Counted from the first letter of the stretch, positions 10,248 to 26,190 are shown. The stretch: DNA of 64,000 nucleotides from Schistosoma haematobium (GCF_000699445.3 NC_067195.1:18113287-18177286); one strand, 5' to 3'. Numbers and translations: made by a program. The notes: generated by a model from the letters alone, not told the origin.

Positions 10248-12090
10248 GATGCATTCCTTCCTCCGTATGAGAATAGAGGCAACTATTGCGAAAGAATTTA
10301 AAGGGGAAAGTCGACAAAATACACGAGATAATCACTAGTGTGATAATCAACTAAGTGCCACAAAACAGATTTGTAGAAAGTTCCAAACCTTGGCCGTAAT
10401 AATCTAAGTTAAATTGAATCAAGTATGCTTTTGATGCGATAAATACTTAAGAGCAAAGTTATAACTTTGTTGTAAACTAAAGTTCACAACAAGTGTGAAA
10501 TCACTGACCTTTCTTAAATGAGCGCCCAGCTAGCGCATATAATGCACTTACATTTATCACGGAAAGCAACTGACAACAATTAGCAATAACACTAGCTTCA
10601 GATTAAGATAACCTTGGGATCAAAAGTAGACTTAAATAGTTCAGCCGCTTCCAAAACCAGCGGGTAATCTTACAATTCAAGTGTTCCGCGTCAGAATCAG
10701 GGGCACTGTAAAAAGTAGTTTCTGACGCTTATGCGCACGTGGAACGTGTGCGTTTTTGGGTAGATATTTCTCATCCCAACGCCGCAATTCGTCTATTTTG
10801 TTTATTTTCGCGCGTTTTAAACAGTTTTAGCTCATACTTTGTGGCAAATAACAATAGACTATTTTAGGGTTTATGCTCCATCTGTAAGATTGCCCGATAT
10901 AAGAAGTTCATAATGTTGATATATGTCTTTTTTTCCATAGGGCTTCTTGTTTAATGATAAGTATGTTAAACTTAGTTCCTCGTTTTCTTAAAACCAAAAT
11001 TCATACAATGGCCGATTGCTTTTCAGATCATTCATATCTGGCTTAAGAACTTTCGTATGGCATCACTGATGGATCATTTTGTCTAAAATATAACTTGTAT
11101 AAGATTAAATCGGCAAAATACGACTTCGAAATTTTCTCGAATTCCTGTAGTATGAACAAAACTTACACAGAAACTGCCGTATACGTAATTTGTAGCTAGA
11201 TTAACACATTCTGTTTTTGGACAAGTGCAATGTGGTGCGTTTTTAGTAGTGAGATGCCCAATAAGAAAATCATGAACTTTAAGGAGTGAAATTATTATTA
11301 GCGATGCCTACGGTTGGTATTAGATGTACATTTGTAGGATAGAAGAAATCCCAGTTCTCGAGTAACTTAAAGAAAGTAAAACTTTACTATAATATGCATA
11401 TTCACGTCAACTTTGGCGAGTGGTTAGTCAGTAAGATTCCGATTATGTCGCCGACTCAAAGACTTCATCTCGAGTATTTTTGCTGCTTTCTTCTTCCCTT
11501 CATGTTTCAATTATCCCTGGTCGATGTACACTCAGTGCCTGCAGTTGTAAAAAAAGGTTATAAAAAGCGTTCATCACATACCCAAGGTTATGTATTTAAT
11601 CAAAATTAGGTGATAGATCCAACTCCTGGAAGATTCACAGTGATATTATTTCCTTATGTAACTTCCCGTTTTAACGCTCATTCGTGCCCAATATGTCTAC
11701 ACCACATCTATTTCCTACTAGGTTACCAAAATTCTCTGCGAGACCAAACATATATATGGAACCGAACATTTATCACCCGTACATGCACATTTCTTTTTGC
11801 ATCTGGACATTTTATACGAATAATAAAGCGATTTCTCTTTTTTGACTGTATTTATCTACTTGTTCTTCAAAACTGGATTATTTATTTCTGGATTTGGGAT
11901 GGCTAAAGAGGCAAGTGATTAAACACCTGAAATTACCACAGATATTCCGAGTTCGACAACACCTTTACTCACATCACCTTTTTAATCAAAGTATACCAAG
12001 TCAGTCAAATCAGAATTGGGAAACGATGGGGTTCGAAAATATGCTTGGAAAGCGATAGACATGACGAGAAGCGTATGGTCTAAACTGGTT
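10248..12090. other. gene-free region
   Basis: Two unremarkable frames (11394-11609 and 11610-11906, plus strand) have no recognisable domain or splice context and are left as chance. A short inverted repeat (gcgcacgt-gga-acgtgtgc) lies at about 10733-10752. Confidence 0.35.
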
Positions 12091-12104
12091 GTTAGTTTCG
12101 TGAG

Positions 12105-12242
12105 ATGTGTAGCACGGCGTGCCCACTCGTGACCTAGTGCGTATGCGTGAACGAGTGCCTTCAGTTAGGGTGCGTCCAGCGAAATTAACGAGGTCGGCAT
12201 CAATGTCGAAACGTATAAAACTATTTAGCTTGGGGATTTATT
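12105..12242 (+). repeat. dispersed repeat pair, copy 1
   Basis: Matches 14675-14813 in the same orientation. Shared strings in order include 'agcacggcgt', 'gcgccttcag/gtgccttcag', 'aatgtcgaaa' and 'ggggatttattt'. The two copies are clearly diverged. Unnamed family. Confidence 0.6.
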
Positions 12243-14670
12243 TGCCTCTGCGCAATTGATACTTGGACAGACCGTGAGAAAGTCGTACCTCACCTACGCG
12301 GCACCTCCTCATGCATTAATGTTTCATTATTTTATCACCCATTCTCTTACTTGATCTGATTCCTGCGTAAAGGACACGTACAGTAAGTCACATGAGACAA
12401 TTAACGGAAAGAAGGTAAATGCTGCCGAGATAAGATAGCAAGTGTATGACGTCTATAGATTATCTCTGAACACTGATTGGGCGGTGGTCCCCACTGGTTA
12501 CAAAAGTAAGAAGGCCAAACACTCAGCGAGTTGGTAATTCTCAATTAGGCTGCGTAAACCGAAGTGAAATGTTCTGTTCAATAACTTGACTGAACCGGCA
12601 TTCCTATGGACATCTATTCTGAGAGGACACTAATGTAATGACATAACTTGTGTGGTAAATGGTTGTCCGACAACATCCTGAAAATGTCGTAACATTACAG
12701 CATAAGTATTTATTTACCCTCCTCCCCTGTTTGCGTAGAAATTATATTCCGTATTATTTCCGATTGAGTTGTGAAAAGCTTTCTGTGTTTGAAAAAGTAG
12801 ACCTCGAGCTATCCTGGATTCTTCTATAGATGAAACAAGAGGTAGTGACCAACACGAAAGCTGTAGTAACAATATTTTGGGTAGAGGTATACTGCAATAT
12901 TAATTCCATATCTCCAGATCAGCTATAATGATGAGCGAGTTTTATGTAGTGGGATAATATAGTTTTCTTGATTAAAAAGTGCGGATATTATTATTTCTGA
13001 AAAGATCCACTTGTTTCCCTAACCTTTTTATGTACATATAACGGAGGGTTGTTCCAAGTCTGTCACAACCACTGGCAGATTGGTGCTGAAGTCAGTCAAT
13101 GTGAAATCTCTGAGTAGACATTTTGGAGGTGCCGTTCTGAAATTCAGGGGAAGAACAAGCAGCTGTGAATTCTCAAGCAATTTACAGGATATAATCTCTT
13201 TATACCCTTAGATACGATTGGGAGATTCAACTTGATTCAACTGATCTTATATCCTCTGGAAAGTCGGAGACTCTTAGTGTAACATGCAATATCTTGACGA
13301 TTTGTCTGTTTTGCTCACTTAGTTGTAACTTCTGAAACAGTGCACAGTATTACTATTGCTTTTCATAAGCATTAGCACCATGAATTAACTACAAAAACTC
13401 CTTTCCCCACGTAAATTTATCTTACAAGCTGACAGCGCAGGTGAGCTTCAGTTCGGGTAATTATCGTCGACAACTATGCCGGTTCAACCAACCTAAAGAT
13501 AATGATTTTTCAGACGGATAAAGTGGGATGTAACTAGAGAAATGATAGACTGGCAACAACCAAAGGCATCACAAACCTCATTAAGTATTATTGGCTATCT
13601 GTTAATAGACGTTTTTAGAAGTATAAAACTGAGTCCTTAAAAGGACGAGGCTTAACCGGGAATATCTGAGGGCATATCTGCATCTCCGGAGTCCAAAGTT
13701 GGGATTCTCACAGGCAACTTCACTAATCAAGACTTATCATGATAACCTAATATCCCTTAGAAGGGATATGCAGTAACTTTGAGGCCCACGACAAGGTTAA
13801 CAAATTGAAAGTGATGATAACTAATCACATAACAGCAAATGCTATTGCAAAAATAAGAGTTGGAGGAAGGTCATCGAAGGAGAAAGAAAACCATTCTATT
13901 GGTATGTTCAACAAAAGTGGGATATTTAGCATTCACACGTATTTTTCCGCTGGTTTAATATATCGGTGCTGAGCATACGAGTGTCATTTCCATTGAGAAA
14001 CTTCATATTAATCATCGGGAGCCATCTACAAATGTCTTAAGTGGACGCCCTTTTGTGATGAACTCGAACTCACTGAATGAAGAAAGCATAAGACCACGCG
14101 TTAGGGCTTGAAGAGAAGTCATCAGTGAAGACTATGTCCTTATAAGTAACATTCACTTACTAAATGATATGTCCCATACATAGATGTACATCGGTTTGAC
14201 ACAAATTCAGATGGGATTATCGGGCGCAAGAGGGTATTGTTAAACTAAAAGATAAACTAATAGAATACAACAATAACTGATCGGAAAATACATGTAATGA
14301 TATCAAAATGCTTGACTTTATCTTCAACACTTGCAAAGTGGAAATTTGTGTACATATTATTTGGGAGCTGGACAAGTTGTAATTATAATGGCACAGAATG
14401 GTTTTGTATAGAGATATTCTACCAATTTATATTGCGACGTATGAAAATAACTAGTGATTTGCAGCTTAACGTATGACCAGTGCAGGTACTTGGTGCTGAA
14501 GATGGCACAGGTATTCAGTGTTTGATAACGCTTTTACCAGTAACACCTTCTAACATAATTCGTACCCACCAAGAGAAATCAAAAGACAGAATCGAAGAGA
14601 TCAGAAGTTGTATTTGACGATTGCCAATATATCGGAATTGTCTGATCTAGTCTGGCTAGCGATTGCAGTA
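12243..14670. other. gene-free region
   Basis: No exon, RNA gene or named repeat recognised between the two copies of the dispersed repeat. Confidence 0.35.
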
Positions 14671-14674
14671 GATG

Positions 14675-14813
14675 TTGAGCACGGCGTTCCCACACGTGAT
14701 CTGGTGAGGATGCATGACCGAGCGCCTTCAGCTAGATGAGTCCACTAAAACTAATCTGGTCAGCATCCAATGTCGAAAACGTACAGAGCTATTTGTTTTG
14801 GGGATTTATTTAC
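14675..14813 (+). repeat. dispersed repeat pair, copy 2
   Basis: Second copy of the unit at 12105-12242, with the same order of conserved strings and a shared end at 'ggggatttatttacc/gcc'. Confidence 0.6.
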
Positions 14814-15710
14814 CGCTACAGTGCTGAGGTTAACAGTCACTAGATATAAAAGACTATCAATTTTGTAACATTGTTGATACCACCACTATCTTTAGTTTAA
14901 ATTGGAAAGTCAGCTAATATTTGTGCCAGTTTACCGTACGCATGTATTGGTTTCCAGTTGCTTTTTCATTAGGCCAACTGAAGAAACAGAAGTAAAACCT
15001 CGGAGAACAATCCCAGCTTGTGTTCCAGCTAATTCGTTAAGTTCAATGTGGTTTAGTTAGCTACTGAAAAATCTTCTCGACCTCATTATTGCTTTACCGT
15101 GACGGAATTTAGTAAAACTACGTATGCATATGAGCTGTCACAGAAAATCCTAATAATACTTAAAATTGCTGATGCTTATGTGAGTTTCGGACCCTCAGGT
15201 AGAGGAAGTTCGTTGATCATGAGTGTGTAGTGTGGCGTCGAGTCGGAGTTGACTATGATCACCACTACAGAAAGGCTACGTGCCAGCTAACCGATAAGAT
15301 CCCCGTAAGCCATATATCAGAAGGCAGTTGGTGGCTGTAGTTGAGATGTATTTCTTGGCGACCTCGTGGCATTGAAAGAATACCGTGGTCGTGCTAAAGG
15401 AGTACAAGTGTGGTTACTGAGCGTAACCGAATTCGTGCAAGGTCGCAATCAATGGAAGGAAGAATGTCTTTATTACAGATAAACAAGCATGTACAGTAAA
15501 ACAATCACTGGTACAATTGCTTATAATAATAATTGTTTCCATTAAACCAATCGCGTTCTCTTAATAAAAGTAGGTCTCTACAAGTGTATCTGCAAGAGAC
15601 ATGCTCTAAACTCAATGTTTGGATGCATGATAAACCAATTATTTATACTCGTACTCACCGGTTGATAATTCATGAAAGTTCTCTGGAAGTATCAAGTTTG
15701 TTATAAGGTA
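14814..15710. other. gene-free stretch upstream of the RTE element
   Basis: Includes a GC-richer block at about 15185-15440 that looks like old transposon sequence but has no second copy here. No gene seen. Confidence 0.35.
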
Positions 15711-15722
15711 GAAACCGATTTA
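15711..15722. repeat. RTE target-site duplication, left copy
   Basis: gaaaccgattta, identical to 18943-18954 and immediately outside the element's 5' end. Confidence 0.85.
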
Positions 15723-18942
<3,220 letters not shown>

Positions 18943-18954
18943 GAAACCGATTTA
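18943..18954. repeat. RTE target-site duplication, right copy
   Basis: gaaaccgattta directly after the GTAA tail; see 15711-15722. Confidence 0.85.
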
Positions 18955-19587
18955 TTTGAAATGGAGTAATTACGAGTTGTTAAATTTGGTAAAAACTCAT
19001 ATTTCGCAAACACTGGTGGCATAACTTTATACGTTTTCAGCCAAATAAATCTCTGCAAGGTGATAAATAGTAAGTGCTGCCTATGTGATTATCAGGGAAA
19101 GTAAAAGCCCAACATACGGTAACTAAAAAGATTAACACTCAACATTTAAAAACATTGAGAGGATCAGAAGTTGTGAATGCAGTAACACTTAATCAGAATA
19201 TTATGACTCGACCATGTAGGCATGGTCACTCTGTGTAACTGATTCATTTTAACATCTAATAGAATGTTCTACCTCCAACCGAAATGTGTTTTTCAGATGT
19301 GCTGAGTATCTTATTGCTGGCCACCACAGTAGGACGAGTCAGTATAAAAAAATGATATGACTTCCATGTAAGGTCTGATAAATTGGGTAGTAACATCATG
19401 GAAAATCTAAAATTGTGGAACAGAACTATCATTCTAGTAACGGAGATAAATGCACTTTATACCGACCTATAACATAATTCCGTATTAGTGAAACCGACTG
19501 AAGAAGCGTACCCTGTTATTATCATGTCCACTTTAGCCTTATCGATTAATTCTTACTTATGTTAACCCATTATTCCATTAGTTTGTT
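18955..19587. other. gene-free stretch between two retrotransposons
   Basis: Nothing supportable; appears to be host sequence between the RTE and BEL/Pao insertions. Confidence 0.4.
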
Positions 19588-19591
19588 GATT
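19588..19591. repeat. BEL/Pao target-site duplication, left copy (right copy 26675-26678)
   Basis: GATT on both outer flanks of the LTRs; a length of four to five is usual for this superfamily. Confidence 0.75.
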
Positions 19592-19979
19592 TGTTACGCC
19601 CAGGTTTTTGCTCGCTCCCTTTATTGAAGTACGGTATGTCGATCTATTTGCAATTCACGAACCCAAATTAACAATAGAACCAAATTCCAATTTAGATACC
19701 AAAGTTTATTCGCGATTTACAAATAGTCGACCCAAATGTCGTTCTAACAACAATAATTATAACAATTACAAAACAAACCTTCAATTTTGTAGGTTCCCGG
19801 AGCAAAAACTCCTAAATACCAAACCAATGGCAAAGAGAAACCAAAATGTCCGAAAGGAATGATATAAACAAACAAGTTCAAAGGTTAAGTAAAACAAGTA
19901 CATCCAAAAACCCAGTAATATTATTGATGTACAATAAAAAGGTTTTAATTAGCCAAATGTCTACAGTTCTTTCGTAACA
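19592..19979 (-). repeat. 3' LTR of the BEL/Pao element
   Basis: 388 bp, TGTTACG...CGTAACA, nearly identical to 26287-26674. In element sense it is the downstream LTR. The short G/A-rich stretch on the minus strand just before it (GGTCGGGAG, 19980-19988) is a candidate polypurine tract. Confidence 0.92.
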
Positions 19980-20499
19980 CTCCCGACCAAAAGAACCTTG
20001 GTTCTTTACACAGAAAAATAAATAGATAGCAAGAACCCAAGTATATGCATCACAATCAATCCACAACAAACTGTTAGGGATGCGGAGTAATATACCAATA
20101 ATTATCATGTTAAGTCTAACGGTGACCTTGGACTTTAAGTGTACACTCCCTATTGGTCGATATTTGTTTTACTTGTTAAATATTGTGTAAATGTTGTTTT
20201 ATATTTTATGGTATGATGTGGTTTGTTTGTTTGGTATATAAATAGAGTATGTCTGAAATATAATGATTCATATCTCAGAGGTTGTGACTTGTGTTCTGGA
20301 CTCAACTAGCTTGGCTAGACAGGAAAGCAGGGCCAATCGGGACTCTAAGTCGTTTATTACGTGTTTACGTGTCACTGGATCGATCGATAAATACGCTGCG
20401 CATCCAATCTGCAGTCCACCGTTACAACACAAACATTCAATATACCGACAATCTCGTGATCCCTAGGACTTACACCAGTACGCCTAGGGATCCGAGTAG
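19980..20499. other. BEL/Pao 3' untranslated region with inserted LTR-like block
   Basis: Between the integrase C-terminus and the 3' LTR. It carries on the plus strand a TATA-like tatataaata (20235-20244) followed by the dispersed block 20272-20440, so part of this region may be foreign to the BEL/Pao element. Confidence 0.5.
20272..20440 (+). repeat. dispersed LTR-like block, copy 2
   Basis: Diverged repeat of 3219-3350. A TATA-like sequence sits about 30 bases upstream of the shared part, as expected for the U3/R boundary of an LTR on the plus strand. I could not define its ends or a target duplication. Confidence 0.45.
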
Positions 20500-21395
20500 C
20501 TACCTAACATCTACAACTTCTAGACACAGTTTTCTAATATCTCTTAATAAAATTCTTTGGTTTGTCTTCAACTCCATCGGTCTTAATCTATCATTATTAG
20601 GTATCATTTTCCCTACCAGACCTAACAACCACTTGTCTTTCTCCAAGAAACCAGTGCATGCCGTCACCAAGTTATTCTCTCCTATGTTCCTCTCCGGTCG
20701 AGTCCATTTGTTTCTACATTGCCACAGGAAAACATATTCCTTAGACAAACGTCTCCAAAATACTTGTGCCAAGTAATTCGTTTGCTTCCATCTCTTAGAA
20801 TACCTGTCATTAGATGGAGTATTAGTGAATTCTGCAACGTTCTCTCTCAATAGTAACAGTTTTGCTGGTGTTATTGCATCGAGATCATTCGAGTCGTCTG
20901 CAACGGGAACCAAAGGTCGATTGTTAATTATACGCTCAGCCTCTATCATGAAAGTCTCAAGGCATTCATCTATTAGAGATTGTTCCTTTGCAAGAGCAGC
21001 CAATACTCTACGCACAGAGCGAATCATGCGCTCCCATACTCCTCCCCAATGACTGGCAGCCGGAAGATTGAAATGCAAGTCAACCCCCTTTCTTAGTAAA
21101 TCAGAGTGTATACGCTACTGCACCCAACCCTGAAGACGTCTTCTTAGTTAACGTTCAGCCCTCACCAGATTTGATCCATTACCACTGTATATCTCCTTTG
21201 GATAGCCTCTCCTACTGACAAAACACATCATTGGCATGATAAATGAGTCTGTGGTAAAACTATATGCTACCTCCAGATGCACAGCTCTCAACCTTAAACA
21301 AGTGAATACACAACCATATCGTTTCTCAGTACTTCTACCATGTTTAACCATAATGGGTCCAAAATAATCTACACCAACCGATAAGAATGGATAGT

Positions 21396-21402
21396 CACCA
21401 CT
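21396..21402. repeat. 7-bp target duplication of the nested insertion (other copy 21872-21878)
   Basis: caccact on both sides of the insertion. Confidence 0.7.
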
Positions 21403-21871
21403 GTAAGATCCATTTTGAAGGTTTTGTGTGTTGGTGAAAATCCCTCCATGTATATACTTGTACTTTGTTCCTATTGATCCCCTTAGTTGTACATTGTTGT
21501 ATTTTGATTACATTTGAATTGTTAATACTTGTATTTTTTTATTATAGTTTTTGTTTTTCTTGCGCATTCACTAAGTTTGTGTTTCTTCCTGAACTGCATC
21601 TGTGTTGTTTTACTTGACACTTGTTCTTGGCGGTAGCCATATTGATTTGCTCCTCCGTTTGTGTGTGTTCTATCCAGTCAGGATAGAATAACGTTCATTT
21701 GTTGTGACTGATTTGATTGATTGAACAATTATTGGTTGAATAGCCGGGTGGTAATATTTGCTTATAACCGCTATTTACCCGATTACTTGTTTTGATTTCG
21801 ACGGGCAAGGGCGCGTGTCTAACGTACCTGGACGGTTATTCTTCAACATCCAAACCGTAGTTTGGATTCTA
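21403..21871. mobile_element. 469-bp insertion nested in the BEL/Pao integrase
   Basis: Flanked by the 7-bp direct repeat caccact (21396-21402 and 21872-21878). Its presence breaks the integrase frame; the length of insert plus one repeat (476) equals the frame shift between the flanking coding pieces, so it inserted into an intact frame. Its ends are weakly inverted (GTAAGATCCAT at one end, TAGAATCCAAA reading inward from the other). It has no long ORF. A non-autonomous DNA transposon (MITE-like) fits best; a short SINE is less likely because there is no A-rich or tandem tail at either end. Family unknown. Confidence 0.75.
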
Positions 21872-22534
21872 CACCACTTTCTATCCTGATCGGAGGCAAT
21901 GGTACCATTAGTTGCTGAATGGAACAGGCGTTCCTCCTTTTACAATAAACACAATCATTTATCACCCTCCTCATGGCTACACCACCCCTCAGCACCTAAA
22001 ATCTTTCTCGGACCGTTGCAATTACCTGTGTAGCTCCAACATGTCCCTCCAAAATATGGTAATACTGTAGAATCAAACTTGTAATTGTATGCTTTGATGG
22101 TAAGATTATAGGATGCTTCCTCGACTCGGGCCAGGAATTAATTTGAAGTCGGTCACCGACACATAATAATCCGTTTATCATAATTGAATTTAAGATTCGT
22201 AACGGTGAATTTGTTGTTTTCACCTTGCTAATGGTATCAGACGACAACATTTCAATCTCTTTCCGAAATACTATGCGTTGGGCATATCGAATTAAATCTA
22301 AACAAGCTAAATTTAACTCATCAACTATGAGCATGACCACCTGAAGAGACAGATCAGTTCTACGAGAACGCATTGTCAATAAATATCGCTTAAATCGGGT
22401 TAACCATGCAACAGCCTCAAGTAATCTAGTCCAATCTGAATAATAATTAATAAGTAGATCGACAGTGAATTCTTCAACTATTACATGCGTGGACATTGCT
22501 TTCTTTAATTTCAAGAGATGGGGTTCATGACCTT

Positions 22535-24690
22535 TTATATCAGCAGCAGGACAACACTCCTTTGGCTTCTTAAAAAATGTGGACCCTCCTCCCATACCTT
22601 GACATCATCGATGTTGAACTTGACCCCTCTGGATGCAAAGTCTGCTATGTTTTCCTTAGAATGTACGAATCTCCATTGGTCCACCTTAGTAACACTATGA
22701 ATAGTCGAAATCCGGTTCGCTATGAATGTTTTAAACTGGCTTTTCTCATTTCTAATATAATGTGAGACAATCATGGAATCCGTCCAAAATGTAACCTCTG
22801 CAGACTTAATATCTAACTTGGACTGTAGCTGGGACCCCATACGAGCTGCTAACACTGCTGCCATAAGTTCCAAGCGCGGTATAGTTTGAACCTTCAAGGG
22901 GGGTACTCTTGCCTTAGCCGCAATAAGACGAAAGCATATTTCAGTATCAGGGATGTAAGAGCGGACGTATGCTACTGCACCATATCCTGTTTCCAAGGCA
23001 TCACTGAAAATATGAAGTTCCAGGAGCGAGCGGTCTGATTGTGGAAACAATACACAACGTGGAAAACTAACATTCTCAACCCTCTGAAATTCACTTAAAA
23101 TCTCTAACCAACGTTTACTTTCCTCATTTGGAATCTCTTCGTCCCATCCTAGTCCCAATTTACCTAAACGTTGAAATAGCCGCTTCATGGGAAGAATAAA
23201 CTGTGCTAACAATCTCAAGGGATCGTAAAGCGAGGCTACACTCGACAATATACCTCGCCTAGTGAGGGGGCGTCTCGGTATGCGAACTTTAAATTCAAAC
23301 GAATCAACCATAGTATTCCAAAATAATCCCAATGTGCGCTCCATAGGAAGTCTTTCAAAGTCAATTTCTCTCACGGCCTCTTCTCTCACTTCTGGATGAA
23401 TTGATTCAAGAACTTGTAAACACTTACTTATCCACTTGGTAAGTCTGAACTCACCTTTTCTGAGGAGTAAACCAAGGGTTTTTGCCAGCTCAATTGCATC
23501 CTGCACATTATCAATGGAGGCTAAATAGTCGTCGACATAGAAACTCTTATCTACGACTTCCTGGACATCTTTATTCAATTCCTTACCGGATGTATCTACC
23601 GTCTTCCTAAGAGCGAAATTAGAGCAAAAGGGGGAGGACACGGCTCCAAACGGATGAACTGTTAAACAATATTCCTTAGCCTTCCGTCTTATATCACCGT
23701 CTTCCCACCACAATAGACGAAACTCTCCCCTACCTTGTCTCAGGATCTTTACTTGAAGAAACATCTCTTCGATGTCAGCGGCTAATGCTACGTTACCAAA
23801 TCGGAATCGTAGAAGTACACCAATTAAACTATTTACAGTATTTGGTCCTCTCAAAAGCTTATCATTAAGAGAACAACCTTGATAGACATCTGCATAATCA
23901 AAAACAATTATCAGTTTTCCAGGCTTTTTAGGGTTGATAACGGGATGATGGGGAACATACCAACAAACAGCATCACGGTCAAATCCCTCCTTACTAGCTT
24001 CAATGATATAGCCCTTACCTAAATGTTTATTCATCACAGCTTGATATTTCTCCAGAAGACTATTATATTTCACAAACCTCTTCCTTAAACACTCTAGTCT
24101 GCGTTCAGCCAGTTTCAAATTACTCGGTAGCCTTGGCTTATCATACTTCCACGGTAGACCAACTCGGAAATGGCCGCCCTTCAGTCTAAAGGAACTACTA
24201 ACTATTTCTAGGGCTCTTTTACCTTCGACAGAATATCCATTACGAAACATATCTGCATCCTCGAACTCATGATTACATAATCTTTCTGTATCTTGCAAAA
24301 TATGATTAGTAGAACAATGACACCACTGAACTTGATGTAGAGACCTTGATACTCCTTTAAGACCTATAATCATCCAACCGAAATGAGTACGCACACCAAA
24401 CGGATGCTTCCTGTCTTCCAGGCGTTGTTCCAGGACCCATTGTGCATCTGGAGCACCACACCTAATCAATATTCCTACAAGATTACTTTGCATTCTTGGA
24501 AGGGTTATGTCCTTTAAATGTTTCCACCGTCTCAGGTGAAGTTCGGTTAAAGGTTCTGCATAATCGATCGGAAGTTTCTTGGTCGTATAAGCCTTGCTGA
24601 TCCTTACAGAACCCCGTTCATCTAATGAAAATACCTCTAAATTTACTTCCAGACATTCACAGTCGTCACTTTTATCAAAGTCTCCTTACC
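22535..24690 (-). pseudogene. BEL/Pao reverse transcriptase and RNase H
   Basis: A 652-codon open stretch (22535-24493), whose frame continues upstream to about 24690. The RT has WYVPHHPVINPKKPGK, an LAADIEEMFLQV motif with the first catalytic Asp, and the YVDD box (SFYVDDYLASI), which is characteristic of BEL/Pao. RNase H follows with IFSDA, RLELMAA and FWTDS, supplying its catalytic Asp-Glu-Asp. The RT/RH part itself has no internal stop. A one-base slip in a run of six T/A near 22570-22580 puts the integrase in another frame. Another frame change near 24690 separates it from the protease. Confidence 0.9.
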
Positions 24691-24930
24691 TATGAGACCC
24701 AACTGATTAATTATCTCTTCACATACAAGAGACGTATCTGAACTACTATCAAAAAGGGCGTGTGTTTCCAAACATACTTTGGGACCGTATTGTCTGACCG
24801 GAATGATACCCAAACAAACCTTTGAGGAGTTCCAATCCTAAGCTAAGTTCACCACATGGTTATCAATACCATCAATATGTAGTAATGAATTATGCCGAAC
24901 CTTTCAATTCTCAACGTCGCACTTGGAGCC
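24670..24930 (-). pseudogene. BEL/Pao aspartic protease region, broken
   Basis: In the gag frame after the gag stop. The active-site region reads ALFDSSSDTSLVCEEI (about 24715-24757); the expected motif is DSGS or DTGS, so the key Gly is Ser here. Stops at 24931-24933, 24904-24906 and 24838-24840 interrupt the frame, and a small indel or deletion near 24690 follows. It would cut the Gag-Pol precursor; this copy cannot. Confidence 0.7.
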
Positions 24931-26190
24931 TCAGTTACATGACATAGCTGTGTGACCTTTCCTCGAACATAAACAACATAGACCACATCTTCTTACCTCC
25001 TGCCTCCTTTCTCTTACATTCATTTTTGTTAACTTTGGACAATCTGTCACCTCATGATCACCCAAGCAGATTTTACAACGTGAAACACTGACTGAGTTGT
25101 TTGTGTCTCGCCTAATTGCATGAAAGCGTGATCTCCTATCAGCTTGGCCTTCAGAATTCCTTTTGCCGAACCTTGAGTTACAATGTACTAATCTACCATA
25201 GCGGGTTCGAGCAATTCTGGCCCTCTCTTCTACAAAAACCATAAATTCTTCAAAGCTCGGCTCCTTCCCGTGCATTATGATCTTATCGGCGACTTCCACC
25301 CACTTATTCTGTAATTCTAGTGGTAGGCATAAAACTATTATCTCCAAATCAGCCGTAGAATTAACGTCAGACATGTATCCCATTTCTTTCAACATTATAC
25401 ATATATTACGTAACCTAATCGCAAAGTCAGTTAGTACGTCAGCTGATCCTCCAACCGATTTATGGTTTAATAACTCAGTAATTAGTTCTCGTGCAACAAG
25501 GTGCTCTTTACCAAATAAATCATATAAAATTCGTTTAGCCCTATCATAGTCCAAATGACTGGTCAAAGAAATGCAAGCTTTAATTGCCATTCTGGCCTTT
25601 CCTTTGCAATAATATAACAAATACGACAGCAATTGGCCCTTATCTGACAGTTTACTCTCTATAAGGCTATTAAACTGACTAACGAAACGGTAATACTGAC
25701 CCGGTTGCTCATCAAAGTACATCATATCGATCTTAGGTAAAACCATGTTGTTAACCATTGTATGTAACGTGTCCTTCAATTCCTCAACCCAATCGCTTTT
25801 TGAGATGTTACATGCCTCACTTGAGTGATTATTACACCCAGTATCACAATCCAAATAATTTTCCACTTTAGCATTTATCCCACATTTATCTACGGGTAGT
25901 TGTTCATCGTCCTCGATGGCCTTACATTCTAATTCAGCGATATCAACCTCTTCTTGAAGATCTAACATCTTAAGTTGCCGTTCTAATTCAAGTCTCTTTC
26001 CTAAATTCCTTTTCCTCAGTAATGCTTTAACTAACTTTAATCTAGAAGTACTAAGCTAACTAGAGGGCATACTATTGATACTCACATCATCACATTCATT
26101 ATCATTAACGTCATACATACCACAAACAGCTCTGGAAATTTTACCGTCCAATTCGTCATTTTCCCTTGGTCTTTTGCTTTGAGTTTCCAT
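24931..26190 (-). pseudogene. BEL/Pao Gag
   Basis: Likely start is the ATG at 26188-26190 (METQSKRP). One in-frame TAG at 26056-26058 splits it; from 26055 to 24931 the frame is open. After an acidic N-terminal part comes a helical capsid-like region (YDRAKRILYDLFG, LNHKSVGG) and at the C-terminus two zinc knuckles: CKICLGDHEVTDC and CCLCSRKGHTAMSC. The protein would form the particle that packages element RNA. The TAG is the only lesion in most of its length. Confidence 0.82.

Larger units (their letters stand above)
20500..22595 (-). pseudogene. BEL/Pao integrase, interrupted
   Basis: Minus-strand integrase coding in three pieces: 21996-22595 (end of RNase H linker and the HHCC zinc-binding region: YYHILEGHVG, then DCVYC after the first stop), 21148-21395 (core, VDYFGPI with the first catalytic Asp) and 20500-21114 (HWGGVWERMIRSVRR with the catalytic Glu, and the C-terminal domain). 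Breaks: TAG at 21996-21998, a 469-bp insertion at 21403-21871, TAA at 21148-21150 and a TAG near 21115. The second catalytic Asp, expected in a DNG motif, is Gly here (YSGNGSN). The enzyme would insert element cDNA into the genome; this copy cannot. Confidence 0.85.

Noticed and set aside
19608..19862. 84-codon frame, identical in 26303-26557
   Set aside because: Both lie inside the two LTRs and read antisense to the element; duplicated because the LTRs are.
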